NCBI RefSeq assembly: GCF_013364235.1
Contig: NZ_CP054919.1
Location: 6,325,001-6,389,000, forward strand
DNA from: Kitasatospora sp. NA04385
Lineage (GTDB): Bacteria > Actinomycetota > Actinomycetes > Streptomycetales > Streptomycetaceae
Direction of reading: 5' to 3'
DNA: 64,000 nt
Shown: positions 26,488-34,491 of the stretch, in pieces
How positions within the stretch are numbered: the first letter of the stretch is position 1
Layout: each line of letters starts with the position of its first letter
Made by a program: the position numbers and the translations under genes
Notes under the pieces: generated by a model
Seen by the model: the letters and a program-made list of their open reading frames with translations, nothing else
What the model was told of the DNA's origin: nothing
Database searches by the model: none

Positions 26488-27279
26488 ATGCTTTTTGGGA
26501 ACTTGACGAAATCGGAAGGCGATCTTTCGAAAGTGCACGCGGAGCGTGTGGAAGAGACTCTGCTCCAAGCCAGAGCCTTGATCGAATCCACCGTCTCGAT
26601 GCACCGCCGGCGCAGCGACGGGCCGGCCCCGGTGTCGCGCACCGACGCCGGGGCGGTCGGCGACACGATGGAACAGCTGATCGCCGGAGCCCGCCGCTCG
26701 GTGAGCCTGGCCCTGGTCGCGGACGGCAAGTTCGCCGCCGAGGCCCGGCGGATCCTCGCCGCCCGCCCGCAACGCGTCCCCGGCTCGCCCGCTCCGGTGC
26801 TGCGCGTGCTCTGCGTCGGCGCGGCCACCCGGGACGCCGTCGAACTGCTGACCAATCCGTACCTGCCGCAGACCGAGGTGCGGGTGACCGAGACCGACCT
26901 GCGCGAGGTGATGGTCGTCGACGGGCGCGGCGCCCTGGTCCGCTCCGCGGCCGGCCACGCCGACGGGGCCGCCGTGGCCGTCCACGACACCGCCGTGGTG
27001 CGCGCCCTCGACCTGCTCTTCGCCGGAGCCTGGTCCCGGGCCCGCCCGCTGGCGCGCCACCTGGACTTCCGCCCGCGCCTCGACCACGACCAGGCCCGGC
27101 GCGTGCTGGAGATGCTCAGCGACGGCCGCACCGACGAGTCCGCCGCCCAGCAGCTGGGCGTCTCGCTGCGCACCTACCGCCGCCACGTGGCGGAGATCAT
27201 GCGCGAACTCGGCGCCAACTCGCGCTTCCAGGCCGGGTTCAGGGCGGTCGAGCTGGGCCTCATGCCCAGGTCGGCGTGA
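26488..27279 (+). CDS. LuxR-type HTH regulator, paralogue of 10136
   Basis: From ATG 26488 (GGGGGCAGGA upstream; ATG 26464 is an alternative in frame) the protein has 263 residues. It carries the family signature ARALIESTVSMHRR, a sensor-like middle part and the C-terminal helix-turn-helix (TDESAAQQLGVSLRTYRRHVAEIM, then LGANSRFQAGFRA). The first 70 bases of coding sequence are unusually AT-rich for the window. The stop overlaps the GTG start of a second paralogue. Joint expression suggests the two may form heteromers. No receiver domain is present. Confidence 0.83.
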   Translation: MLFGNLTKSEGDLSKVHAERVEETLLQARALIESTVSMHRRRSDGPAPVSRTDAGAVGDTMEQLIAGARRSVSLALVADGKFAAEARRILAARPQRVPGSPAPVLRVLCVGAATRDAVELLTNPYLPQTEVRVTETDLREVMVVDGRGALVRSAAGHADGAAVAVHDTAVVRALDLLFAGAWSRARPLARHLDFRPRLDHDQARRVLEMLSDGRTDESAAQQLGVSLRTYRRHVAEIMRELGANSRFQAGFRAVELGLMPRSA

Positions 27280-28148
27280 AGGGAGACGGCCCGGGGGGCG
27301 ACCGTCCACCGGGGCCGTACCCGTCCTCGGACGGGTACGGCGCGGAGCACCGGGACACGGCACCCGACCGGGCCATGGACGAGCTGGAGGAGGCCCTGCT
27401 CGGGGTGAGCGCCCTGATCGAGTCGACGGTCGCGATCAACCGCGACCGCTACTCGGCCGACCGGCTCGTCACCACGCTCACCGGCCCCTACCGGAGGGTC
27501 CTCGACACGGCGGAGCGGATGATCGCCGGCGCCCGCCGGAGCATCGACATCGTGCACGCCCGGCGCCTCCAGGAGGAGGACCGGGCCGAGCGCGCCGAAC
27601 GGGGCCTGCTGGGCCGGACGGACCCGTCGGTCCAGGTCCGGCTGCTCTGCTCGCCCGAGCTCATCGACGAGGGCTTCGTCAGCGAACAGGTCGACCTGCC
27701 GGACCCGGTGGACATCCGGGTGGCCCGGGTCCCCCCGCTCCAGGCGATCCTGGTCGACCGGGAGTCGGCCCTGGTGGTCACCGGCGTGGCCGCCAACCGG
27801 CGCGCCGCGGTGATCTGGGTGCCCGAGGTGATCCACACCCTGCAGATCCTCTTCGACAACGTCTGGCGGGGCGCCCTGCCCGCCGCCGACCGCATCGTCT
27901 TCGGGGACCGCGCGCGGGCGGCCTTCGCCCGCCAGATCCTCGCCGCGCTGCGCGCCGGCGTCACCGACGAGGTCGCCGCCCGCGACCTCGCCATCTCGGT
28001 GCGCACCTACCGGCGCTACGTCGCCGAGATCATGACCCTGCTGGGCGCCAACTCCCGCTTCCAGGCCGGAGTCCGGGCGGCCGAGCTGGGCCTGCTGCCG
28101 CTGACCCGCCCCGGCTCCGGTTCCGGTGCCGCTCCGGGCTCCGGCTGA
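27276..28148 (+). CDS. LuxR-type HTH regulator, third paralogue
   Basis: GTG 27276 overlaps the upstream stop codon and gives 290 residues; ATG 27375 is an alternative that removes a Gly/Pro-rich extension. The signature VSALIESTVAINRDR, the sensor-like domain (VQVRLLCSPELIDEGF is close to the segment in the 10136 protein) and the helix-turn-helix TDEVAARDLAISVRTYRR are all present. It is closer to the 10136 protein than to its own neighbour in the HTH and the middle segment. The tail is Gly/Ser/Ala-rich. Confidence 0.83.
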   Translation: MKGDGPGGDRPPGPYPSSDGYGAEHRDTAPDRAMDELEEALLGVSALIESTVAINRDRYSADRLVTTLTGPYRRVLDTAERMIAGARRSIDIVHARRLQEEDRAERAERGLLGRTDPSVQVRLLCSPELIDEGFVSEQVDLPDPVDIRVARVPPLQAILVDRESALVVTGVAANRRAAVIWVPEVIHTLQILFDNVWRGALPAADRIVFGDRARAAFARQILAALRAGVTDEVAARDLAISVRTYRRYVAEIMTLLGANSRFQAGVRAAELGLLPLTRPGSGSGAAPGSG

Positions 28149-28190
28149 CCCGGCCGGGGGCGTCCTCACCCGAGGCCGCCCCCGGCCGGG
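28149..28190. terminator. Convergent terminator
   Basis: A perfect 13-bp GC stem (28149-28161 with 28178-28190) and 16-nt loop lie between convergent genes; the right arm is inside the 3' end of the minus-strand gene. Confidence 0.7.
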
Positions 28191-28447
28191 CCGGCGTCGG
28201 GCCGCTCCGGGTCGGGTCGCCCCGTCTCGGACTGCCCCAAGGGTTGCTCCGCGTCGGGCTGCTCCGCTTCGGCGTGCAGGGTGATCAGCTCGGTCAGCGC
28301 GTCGATGTACGCGGCCAGCACCTCGCCCCACGGCAGCTCACTGGCCCGCAGTTGGGCGGTCTCCTGATCCTCGTGCGCCTGCTCGATCTGGCGCAGGACG
28401 CACAGCGGGTGGTGGACCCGAGCGGGGTCGCGCTCGTCTTGGTTCAT
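28166..28447 (-). CDS. Small acidic protein of unknown function
   Basis: ATG 28447 has AGGAGATTCC before it; the product has 93 residues. The N-terminal 60 residues look helical (LRQIEQAHEDQETAQLRAS, then YIDALTELITLHAEAE), and the tail is a Pro/Glu/Gly-rich repeat. I do not recognise it. It is convergent with the regulator pair and has a good ribosome site, so it is probably real. Confidence 0.6.
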   Translation of the reverse strand: MNQDERDPARVHHPLCVLRQIEQAHEDQETAQLRASELPWGEVLAAYIDALTELITLHAEAEQPDAEQPLGQSETGRPDPERPDAGPAGGGLG

Positions 28448-28659
28448 GGAATCTCCTGGTAGCGGCGCCCGTCCCTGGTAAGACCCCCATCCGGATCATT
28501 GTCGACGTCCGCCCTATGCGTCGCCTGGAGCCGTTCTGTATCGAGACGTCGGGACACCGCACATTGTTCTCCCAGAAGCAGGACGGATTCAATCCCGAAT
28601 CCCGTTCCCGCGGACTTCGTTCCGGTGCGCACCGTGAACGGGCGCGCCCCCGCCCGCGG

Positions 28660-29328
28660 TCAGGGCGCCGGGTCGGCGCCCCGCTCCACCGCCAGGTACG
28701 CCAGCACGGCCCGCACCCGGCGGTTGGTGTCCTGGTCGTCGGCGAGGCCGAGCTTGGCGAAGATCGCGGTCGTGTACTTGCTGACCGACCCCTCGGAGAG
28801 GAACAGCCGGCCCGCGATCGCCGCGTTGGACAGTCCCTCGGCCATCAGCGCCAGCACCGAGCGCTCCCGCTCGGTCAGCGCCGCCAGCGGGTCCGCGCGC
28901 AGCGGCCGGCCCAGCAGCTTGGCGACCACCGTCGGGTCCAGCGCCGTCCCGCCGTCGGCGACCCGGTGGACCGCGTCCATGAACTGCCCGGCGTCCAGCA
29001 CCCGGTCCTTGAGCTGGTAGCCGATGCCGCCGTGCCCGTCCGCGAGCAGCTCGCGCGCGTACAGCTGCTCCACGTGCTGCGACAGGATCAGCACCGGCAG
29101 CCCGGGCACCGCCCGGCGGGCGGTCAGCGCGGCCTGCAGGCCCTCGTCGGAGAAGGCCGGCGGCAGCCGGACGTCGACGATCGACACGTCCGGCCGGTGG
29201 GCGAGCAGCGCCTCCAGCGCGGCCGGCCCGTTGTCCACGGCCGCCACCACCTGGTGGCCGTACGCCTCGACCAGGCGCACCATCCCGTCCCGGAGCAGGA
29301 AGAGGTCCTCGGCTACGACAATTCGCAC
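28660..29328 (-). CDS. LuxR/NarL-type response regulator
   Basis: The 222-residue protein has a receiver domain (MRIVVAEDLFLLRDG; phospho-acceptor Asp in VSIVDVRLPP; YQLKDR with the conserved Lys) and a C-terminal LuxR helix-turn-helix (LTERERSVLALMAEGLSNAAIA). The GTG start overlaps the kinase's 3' end by 16 bases, so the two form one operon. The 25-bp inverted repeat upstream of the kinase, repeated in part before the gene at 59263, is the likely operator. Confidence 0.93.
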   Translation of the reverse strand: MRIVVAEDLFLLRDGMVRLVEAYGHQVVAAVDNGPAALEALLAHRPDVSIVDVRLPPAFSDEGLQAALTARRAVPGLPVLILSQHVEQLYARELLADGHGGIGYQLKDRVLDAGQFMDAVHRVADGGTALDPTVVAKLLGRPLRADPLAALTERERSVLALMAEGLSNAAIAGRLFLSEGSVSKYTTAIFAKLGLADDQDTNRRVRAVLAYLAVERGADPAP

Positions 29329-30677
29329 GGTACCGCCACAGTGACGCGAGTCGGTCCCCCGGTGGGGCTGTCGATCTCCAGACGTCCGCCGAAGGCCGCC
29401 ATCCGGCGCCGCACGCCGTCCAGTCCGGAGCCGGGAGCCGCGGTGGCCCCGCCGATCCCGTCGTCGCTCACGCTAGCAGTGAGCGTCCGTCCGGCGTACG
29501 ACAGTTCGACGCCCACCCGGTCGGCGTGCGCGTGCTTCACGGCGTTGGTGAGCAACTCGGCGACCGAGAAGTACAGCGCCGCCTCGACCGGCCGCTCGGG
29601 CCGGGCCGGCACCCGGCTGACCACGTCGACCTCGACCACCGCGTCCAGCGCCAGCGCCCGGACGGCGTCGACCAGGCCGCGTTCGACCAGCACCGGCGGG
29701 TTGATGCCGCGCACCAGCGCCCGCAGTTCGGCCAGCGCCCCGGCGGAGTTGGCCCGGGCCTCGGCGAGCAGCCGCTTGGCCGCCTCCGGGTTGCTGTCCA
29801 CCAGGTGCTCGGCGGCGCCCATCGACATGCCCAGCGCCACCAGCCGGGCCTGCGCGCCGTCGTGCAGGCCGCGCTCGATCCGCTCCAGCTCGGCGGCCTG
29901 GGTCTGCGTCAAGTCCGCCCGGATCTCCTCCAGTTCGGCCACCCGCCAGCCCAGCCGGGTCGACGTCACCGGCCCCAGCAGCCACCGTCCGACCGGCCCG
30001 AGCACCCGCCAGGCGAACGGCGCCGCCGCCAGCCCCGCCGCGCACAGCACCGCCCCGGACACCGGCCGGTCCGCCGCCAGCAGCGCGCCGAGCACCAGCG
30101 CCAGCAGCGGCAGCGCCGCGACCGGCAGCACGGTGACCGACGCCGCCAGCACCCACACCCCGTCCCAGTGCAGCTGCGGGTCGTGGAACCTGGCGTGCAC
30201 CCGGGCCCGGCGCCGGGCCTCCCGCTCCGAGCGGTGGTACTCCTGCCCGTCCCACCAGAAGCCGGTCGCCATCCTGGTCACCGGCTTCGGCTCCCGGTAC
30301 ACCACTGCCGACTCCAGCCCCAGCCAGCGCCCCGCGCACCGCCGGGCCGCCCCCGCCAGCGCCCGGCTGGTGAACGGGTGCACCGTCCACACCGCGACCG
30401 CCACCCACACCGCCACCAGCAGCGTCTCCCCGAACACCGCCAGCGCCCGCAGCGGCCACGCCGCCGTCGTCCCCGCCGACCACGAGTACGCCAGCGCCGA
30501 CCCCGCCCACCCCACCGGCACCGCCACCAGCGCGAACGGGCAGGTCAGCCCCACCAGTACGGCGGAGCGCCACGCCCCGGTCCCGACCGCGGCCGCCCAC
30601 TCCGCGGGCCCGCCCCCCGGCGCCCGGCCCGTCCGGTCCGCCCTGCCCACCCTGTCCGCCCTGTCCGCCCCGCCCAT
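29313..30677 (-). CDS. NarL-partner sensor histidine kinase (HisKA_3)
   Basis: The 454-residue membrane kinase has about six hydrophobic segments in the first 240 residues, arranged as two groups around a cytoplasmic Arg-rich loop. Then come the dimerisation helix with phospho-His (ELERIERGLHDGAQARL) and the ATPase domain (TNAVKHAHADR, DDGIGG, GLDGVRRRM). No extracellular sensor domain is visible, so it may sense the membrane state. It is the cognate kinase of the overlapping response regulator. Confidence 0.92.
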   Translation of the reverse strand: MGGADRADRVGRADRTGRAPGGGPAEWAAAVGTGAWRSAVLVGLTCPFALVAVPVGWAGSALAYSWSAGTTAAWPLRALAVFGETLLVAVWVAVAVWTVHPFTSRALAGAARRCAGRWLGLESAVVYREPKPVTRMATGFWWDGQEYHRSEREARRRARVHARFHDPQLHWDGVWVLAASVTVLPVAALPLLALVLGALLAADRPVSGAVLCAAGLAAAPFAWRVLGPVGRWLLGPVTSTRLGWRVAELEEIRADLTQTQAAELERIERGLHDGAQARLVALGMSMGAAEHLVDSNPEAAKRLLAEARANSAGALAELRALVRGINPPVLVERGLVDAVRALALDAVVEVDVVSRVPARPERPVEAALYFSVAELLTNAVKHAHADRVGVELSYAGRTLTASVSDDGIGGATAAPGSGLDGVRRRMAAFGGRLEIDSPTGGPTRVTVAVPCELS

Positions 30678-30743
30678 CGGAGGGCTCCTTTCGCCGCGGT
30701 CACCGATGCCGCCGGTCGGAAGGGCCCGAACGGCGCGCTCCCG

Positions 30744-30830
30744 AGGCTACGGACCGCCCGCCCGTCCCGGACATGGGGCTGCCCGTACGCGGAGGTGGGC
30801 CTGGCCCCACCTCCGCGTACGGGCAGCCCC
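30744..30830 (-). promoter_or_regulatory. 25-bp inverted repeat and promoter of the kinase operon
   Basis: Arms 30775-30799 and 30806-30830 match perfectly around a 6-nt centre. On the minus strand a -10 TAGCCT (30744-30749) lies 20 bp past the shared CCCATGTC. A related element sits before the gene at 59263 with the same order and spacing, which favours an operator. It may also act as terminator for the DUF1330 gene, which ends at 30871. Confidence 0.65.
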
Positions 30831-30870
30831 GGCCGCATCCCGCGCGGGGCCGGTCAGTGCGCGGGGCCGG

Positions 30871-31197
30871 TCAGTGGCCGAGCGAGTCCGCGCCGCGGTA
30901 GCCGGACGGCACGCCCTCGACGAGGACGATGTCGGCGGTCATGTGCCGGGTGCGCAGCGGCAGGATCTCCCGGTAGGCGGGGGAGTCCCACCAGGCGCGG
31001 GCCCGCTCGTGGTCGGGGAACTCGATGACGATCGTGCCGCCCTGCCCCCAACTCCCCTCCACGGTCTCGGACCTGCCGCCGTGGACGATGAACCGGCCGC
31101 CGAAGGGGTCGAGGGTGGCGTCGATCCGCTCCAGGTACTCGACGATGTCGGGGCCGAACTCGACCGAGTGGATCTGGGCCAGCGCGTAGGCGGTCAT
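30871..31197 (-). CDS. DUF1330 family protein
   Basis: ATG 31197 has AGGAG upstream; the 108-residue product matches the DUF1330 dimeric ferredoxin-like fold: MTAYALAQI, IVEYLERIDATLDPFGGRFIVHGG, IVIEFPDHERARAWWDSPAY. The function of the family is unknown; stress-related roles are assumed. The frame stays open upstream through a repeat region, but the Shine-Dalgarno site fixes this start. Confidence 0.88.
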   Translation of the reverse strand: MTAYALAQIHSVEFGPDIVEYLERIDATLDPFGGRFIVHGGRSETVEGSWGQGGTIVIEFPDHERARAWWDSPAYREILPLRTRHMTADIVLVEGVPSGYRGADSLGH

Positions 31198-31254
31198 GCG
31201 GCGCTCCTGGGGTGTGTCGGGAGGGGTGTCGGGAAGGGCGTCGGGAGGGCTGTC

Positions 31255-31358
31255 GTGAAGGGTCTCGCGGGGTGTGCCGTCCGCTGCCTCCGACGGTAGG
31301 CGGTGCGGGCCCGTCGGCGAATCGGTCACGTATCGGTACACCCCGCGAGACCCTTCAC
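31255..31358. repeat. Perfect 21-bp inverted repeat flanking 62 bp
   Basis: The arms 31255-31275 and 31338-31358 are perfect reverse complements. The interval holds ATCGGT repeats near 31320-31337. It sits between the DUF1330 start and the SDR stop. It may be a small mobile-element remnant or a long operator. Confidence 0.6.
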
Positions 31359-31380
31359 GGCCCCCCGGCGGGCCGGTGGA

Positions 31381-32118
31381 TCACCAGGGGACGACGCCGG
31401 CGTCCTCGAAGAAGCCGCCGCTCGGGCCGCCGTCCGGGAGGGTGGCGAGCCGGATCGGGGTGGCCGCGCCCTCGGCGGGGGTGCGGGGGCCGTGGAAGCC
31501 GGTGAAGTCGGTCGCGACCAGGCCCGGGCAGGCGGCGTTGACGAGGATGCCGGTCCCGGCGAGCTGCCGGGCGTACTGCAGGGTGAGGGCGTTGAGGAAG
31601 GACTTCGACGGCGCGTAGGCCGCCATGACGGGGCCGACCTCGGTGTCCGGGTCCGCCTGCCGGGCCAGGGAGCCGACGCTGCTGGAGACGTTGACGATCC
31701 GGGGGGAGGCGGAGCGCCGCAGCAGCGGCAGCATCGCGTTGGTCACCCGGACCACGCCCAGGACGTTGGTGTCCACGACGGCGCGCACCACCTCCAGGTC
31801 CAGCACGGTCGGGTCCTGCAACCATCCCGGGCCCATCTCGCCCGACACGCCCGCGTTGTTGACCAGGGCGTCCAGCCGTCCGGCCTGCCGTTCGAGCAGG
31901 GCCGCGGCGGCGGCGACGCTGCGGTCGTCGGTCACGTCCAGCGGCACCCCGAACGCGTCCGCGCCGTCGGCGCGCAGCCGGTCGACGGCGGCCTCGCGCC
32001 GGGCCGCGTCGCGGGCGCCCACGCCGACGCGGTAGCCGAGGCGGCCCAGTCCGGCCGCGATCTCGTAGCCGATGCCCTTGTTCGCGCCGGTCACCAGCGC
32101 GGTCTTCGTTTCGCTCAT
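31381..32118 (-). CDS. Short-chain dehydrogenase/reductase
   Basis: The 245-residue classical SDR has TGANKGIG for cofactor binding, NNAGVSG, the catalytic Ser in VNVSSSVGS and YAPSK, then NAACPGLVATD. The Arg after the glycine motif (GARD) favours NADPH. It is divergent from a LysR gene with a perfect palindrome between them, so LysR probably controls it. The substrate is unknown. Confidence 0.92.
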   Translation of the reverse strand: MSETKTALVTGANKGIGYEIAAGLGRLGYRVGVGARDAARREAAVDRLRADGADAFGVPLDVTDDRSVAAAAALLERQAGRLDALVNNAGVSGEMGPGWLQDPTVLDLEVVRAVVDTNVLGVVRVTNAMLPLLRRSASPRIVNVSSSVGSLARQADPDTEVGPVMAAYAPSKSFLNALTLQYARQLAGTGILVNAACPGLVATDFTGFHGPRTPAEGAATPIRLATLPDGGPSGGFFEDAGVVPW

Positions 32119-32173
32119 GCCGACGATGCTGGCCGCTGGGCGGGCGGTGCGGCCAACACCGGTACGGTGCCCT

Positions 32174-32194
32174 GTGATACCCGGCGGGTATCAC
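32174..32194. promoter_or_regulatory. LysR operator palindrome
   Basis: GTGATACCC and GGGTATCAC form a perfect 9-bp inverted repeat around a 3-nt centre, midway between the SDR and LysR starts. It contains the T-N-A type symmetry of LysR sites. Confidence 0.7.
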
Positions 32195-32211
32195 CGCGTA
32201 GGCTGTCGGCC

Positions 32212-33075
32212 GTGGACACCGTGGAGACCCGCGAGTTGGCGTACTTCGTGGCCGTGGCCGAGGAGTTGCACTTCGGACGCGCCGCCGAGCGGCTCGGGAT
32301 GGCCCAGCCGCCGCTGTCCCGGGCCATCCAGCAGCTCGAACGGCGGCTGCGGGTACGCCTGTTGGAGCGCAACCGCCGCGGTGTCCGGCTGACCGGCGCC
32401 GGGGAGGTGCTGCTCCGGGAGGGCCGGGCGGCCCTCGACGCGGCGGCCGCCGCCGTCCGCCGCACCCGGCGGGCCGGGGGCGCCGACGGCCCGGGCGGCC
32501 CCGGCGGGCGGCTGGTGCTCGCGGTGAAGGCGGCCGCCTCGCACGAACTGCTGCGCAAGCTCCTCGACGCCCACGCGGCCGAACCCGGCGGCGCCGAGGT
32601 CGAGGTGCTGCTGTGCGGCATGTGCGAGCAGGAGGAACTGCTGCGCGACGGGCGCGCCGACGCCGCGCTCATGCACACGCCGTGGAACTCCCTGGCCGGA
32701 TTCGACAGCGAGCCACTGGTCACCGAGGGGCAGGTCGCCCTGCTGCCGGCCGGGCACCCGCTGGCCGCCCGCGCGAGCCTGTCGCTGGCCGACATCGGGG
32801 ACGTCCCCGACCTGCCGCTGGCCCGCTGGCCCTCCCACGGCGTCTACGCCCCCGGCCCGGGCCCGGAGATCCGCGACCAGACCCAGCTGGCCCAACTGAT
32901 CGCCCTGGGACGCACGGTGGCGGTCGTCCCCGACTCCGCCCGCTCCTGGCTCTGGGCCGAGCACGCGGCCGTCCCGCTGACCGACGCGCCCCTCGTCGTG
33001 ACCCACCTCGCCTGGCCCGCGCACAGCCGCTCCCTCGCCCTGGCCGGCCTGGTCCGCACGGCCACCCGGCTGTGA
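32212..33075 (+). CDS. LysR-family transcriptional regulator
   Basis: From GTG 32212 (GTG 32221 is also possible) the protein has 287 residues. The winged helix is at 5-65 (LAYFVAVAEELHFGRAAERL, PPLSRAIQQLERRL). The effector-binding domain follows after a Gly/Ala-rich linker. It probably regulates the divergent SDR and itself through the palindrome at 32174. Confidence 0.92.
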   Translation: MDTVETRELAYFVAVAEELHFGRAAERLGMAQPPLSRAIQQLERRLRVRLLERNRRGVRLTGAGEVLLREGRAALDAAAAAVRRTRRAGGADGPGGPGGRLVLAVKAAASHELLRKLLDAHAAEPGGAEVEVLLCGMCEQEELLRDGRADAALMHTPWNSLAGFDSEPLVTEGQVALLPAGHPLAARASLSLADIGDVPDLPLARWPSHGVYAPGPGPEIRDQTQLAQLIALGRTVAVVPDSARSWLWAEHAAVPLTDAPLVVTHLAWPAHSRSLALAGLVRTATRL

Positions 33076-33169
33076 CCGGGCCCCGGCCCGCCCGGCCCCG
33101 GCCCACCCGGCCCCGGCCCGCCGGTCACCGCCCGGCCTGCGCGGGACGGGCGACCGCCCGGTGTGCGGG

Positions 33170-33451
33170 TCAACTCCCTTCCCGTTCGCCGGGGTTGCTG
33201 TGCACCTCGGCCCAGACGACCTCGCGGGCGGTGCCGTTGTTGCGGGAGGGCGGGGAGTAGTGGTGCCCCCAGTGGTCGCCGAGGGCGAGGGCGTCCAGGA
33301 CGGCCCGGTGGTCGGCGGTGTCGTCGGGGCGGGTGATCGTGAGTTCGATCCGGTAGCCGGTGGGGGTGGTGGCGAGCTTGGCGTCGCCGCCGCCGGCCCG
33401 GGAGAGCCGTTCGGCGATCTCCCAGGCGCGCTGTCGTGCGGTGCCGCTCAT
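33170..33451 (-). CDS. Hypothetical protein, third gene of a small operon
   Basis: The ATG overlaps the upstream stop codon (ATGA). The 93-residue product has a helical N-terminus and a KLATTPTGYRIELTI strand pair; no family recognised. The overlap supports translation. Confidence 0.65.
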   Translation of the reverse strand: MSGTARQRAWEIAERLSRAGGGDAKLATTPTGYRIELTITRPDDTADHRAVLDALALGDHWGHHYSPPSRNNGTAREVVWAEVHSNPGEREGS

Positions 33452-33816
33452 GAGGCGGCGCCCAGGACGGGACGGGCGGGACGGGCGGGACGGGCGGCGG
33501 GGCCGAGCGGCGGGCGCGCCGGTGAGCGCTCCGGTGGGGGAGCGGCGGGCAACTCGCCGCGCAGGTAGGCGAGTTCGGCCAGGGCCTCGGCCAGCTTCTG
33601 CACCCAGGGCAGGCCGACGCACCCCAGCGCGAGGGCCCCGAACTCCGGCAGCACGTCGTCCCGGTAGACGGGCGACAACCCGGCCGGCGGGTCCAACCGG
33701 GCTGCTCTGAACGCCTGTTCCAGCAGATCGGCGGCCTGCTCGGGCTCGGTGAACCTGCCGCGCAGGAACCGCTGGAGGACGTCGCCCTCCTCCAACGGCT
33801 GTCCGGTGTACCGCAC
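33448..33816 (-). CDS. Hypothetical protein, second gene of a small operon
   Basis: From GTG 33816 the product has 122 residues; the first 90 are mixed and mostly helical (LLEQAFRAARLD, WVQKLAEALAELAYLRGEL), followed by a Pro/Arg/Ala tail. Not recognised. It starts 63 bases after the gene at 33880 and overlaps the next one. Confidence 0.6.
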   Translation of the reverse strand: MRYTGQPLEEGDVLQRFLRGRFTEPEQAADLLEQAFRAARLDPPAGLSPVYRDDVLPEFGALALGCVGLPWVQKLAEALAELAYLRGELPAAPPPERSPARPPLGPAARPARPARPVLGAAS

Positions 33817-33879
33817 GTGCTTCCTCGCCTCGATGTCGGTGTCGATGTGGATGTGAGTGTGGATGTGGATGGAGGCCGG

Positions 33880-34362
33880 TCAGCTCGACGGCCGACCCGC
33901 GGGCCGGACGATTCCCGCCCGCACCAGGTCCGCGAACGCCGGATGGCGCACCCCGCCCCGGCCGACCGGCCAGGGCTCGCCCCCGTCCGGGCCGACGGGG
34001 CGCAGCAGCAGTTCGCCCTGCTCGGTCACCCGGGAGAGCTCGCCGATGCGGCCGGTCGCGGTGTCGAACAGCAACTCGCCATATTCGTAAAGTCGTTCGA
34101 CCCCGGCCGCCCCGGTGAACTCCCCGCCGCGCACGGCGTGCACGTAGGGCGCGCCCGTCCAGACCAGGGTGGCCAACTCGCCCGCCACGTACGGGGCGAC
34201 GCCGCCGAGTTGCACCAGGTAGGCGCCGGTGGCGGTCTTCTCCACCGCCAGCGAAGGCAGCCTGAGGCCCGCCGAGTTGAAGGCGTCCCGGACCGCGTCG
34301 CGCACCTTGTACGCGAAGGCGCGCTCGCTCCTGTCCAGCCGGTCAAGCAGGGAGTTGCCCAC
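33880..34362 (-). CDS. Hypothetical protein, first gene of a small operon
   Basis: From GTG 34362 the product has 160 residues (LLDRLDRSERAFAYKVRDAV, then ATGAYLVQLGGVAPYV and YGELLFDTATGRIGE). No family recognised. It is divergent from the XRE regulator at 34492. The set of three may belong to the same accessory module as the XRE/DUF397 genes. Confidence 0.6.
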   Translation of the reverse strand: MGNSLLDRLDRSERAFAYKVRDAVRDAFNSAGLRLPSLAVEKTATGAYLVQLGGVAPYVAGELATLVWTGAPYVHAVRGGEFTGAAGVERLYEYGELLFDTATGRIGELSRVTEQGELLLRPVGPDGGEPWPVGRGGVRHPAFADLVRAGIVRPAGRPSS

Positions 34363-34491
34363 CGATGGTCACCGCCCGTTCCCTGTTCTCGCCAATGTGT
34401 CATCAGGATCGGCATTCGGGCGTAGCATCGGAAGCCTTCCGCACTTGACTCTTGTCCCGTGGGGGACTCGGCGTCGAAAGAGTGATCGAGC

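Noticed and set aside
30775-30830. Plain terminator for the DUF1330 gene
   Set aside because: Not excluded, but the shared element before 59263, with the same spacing to a -10, makes an operator more likely.
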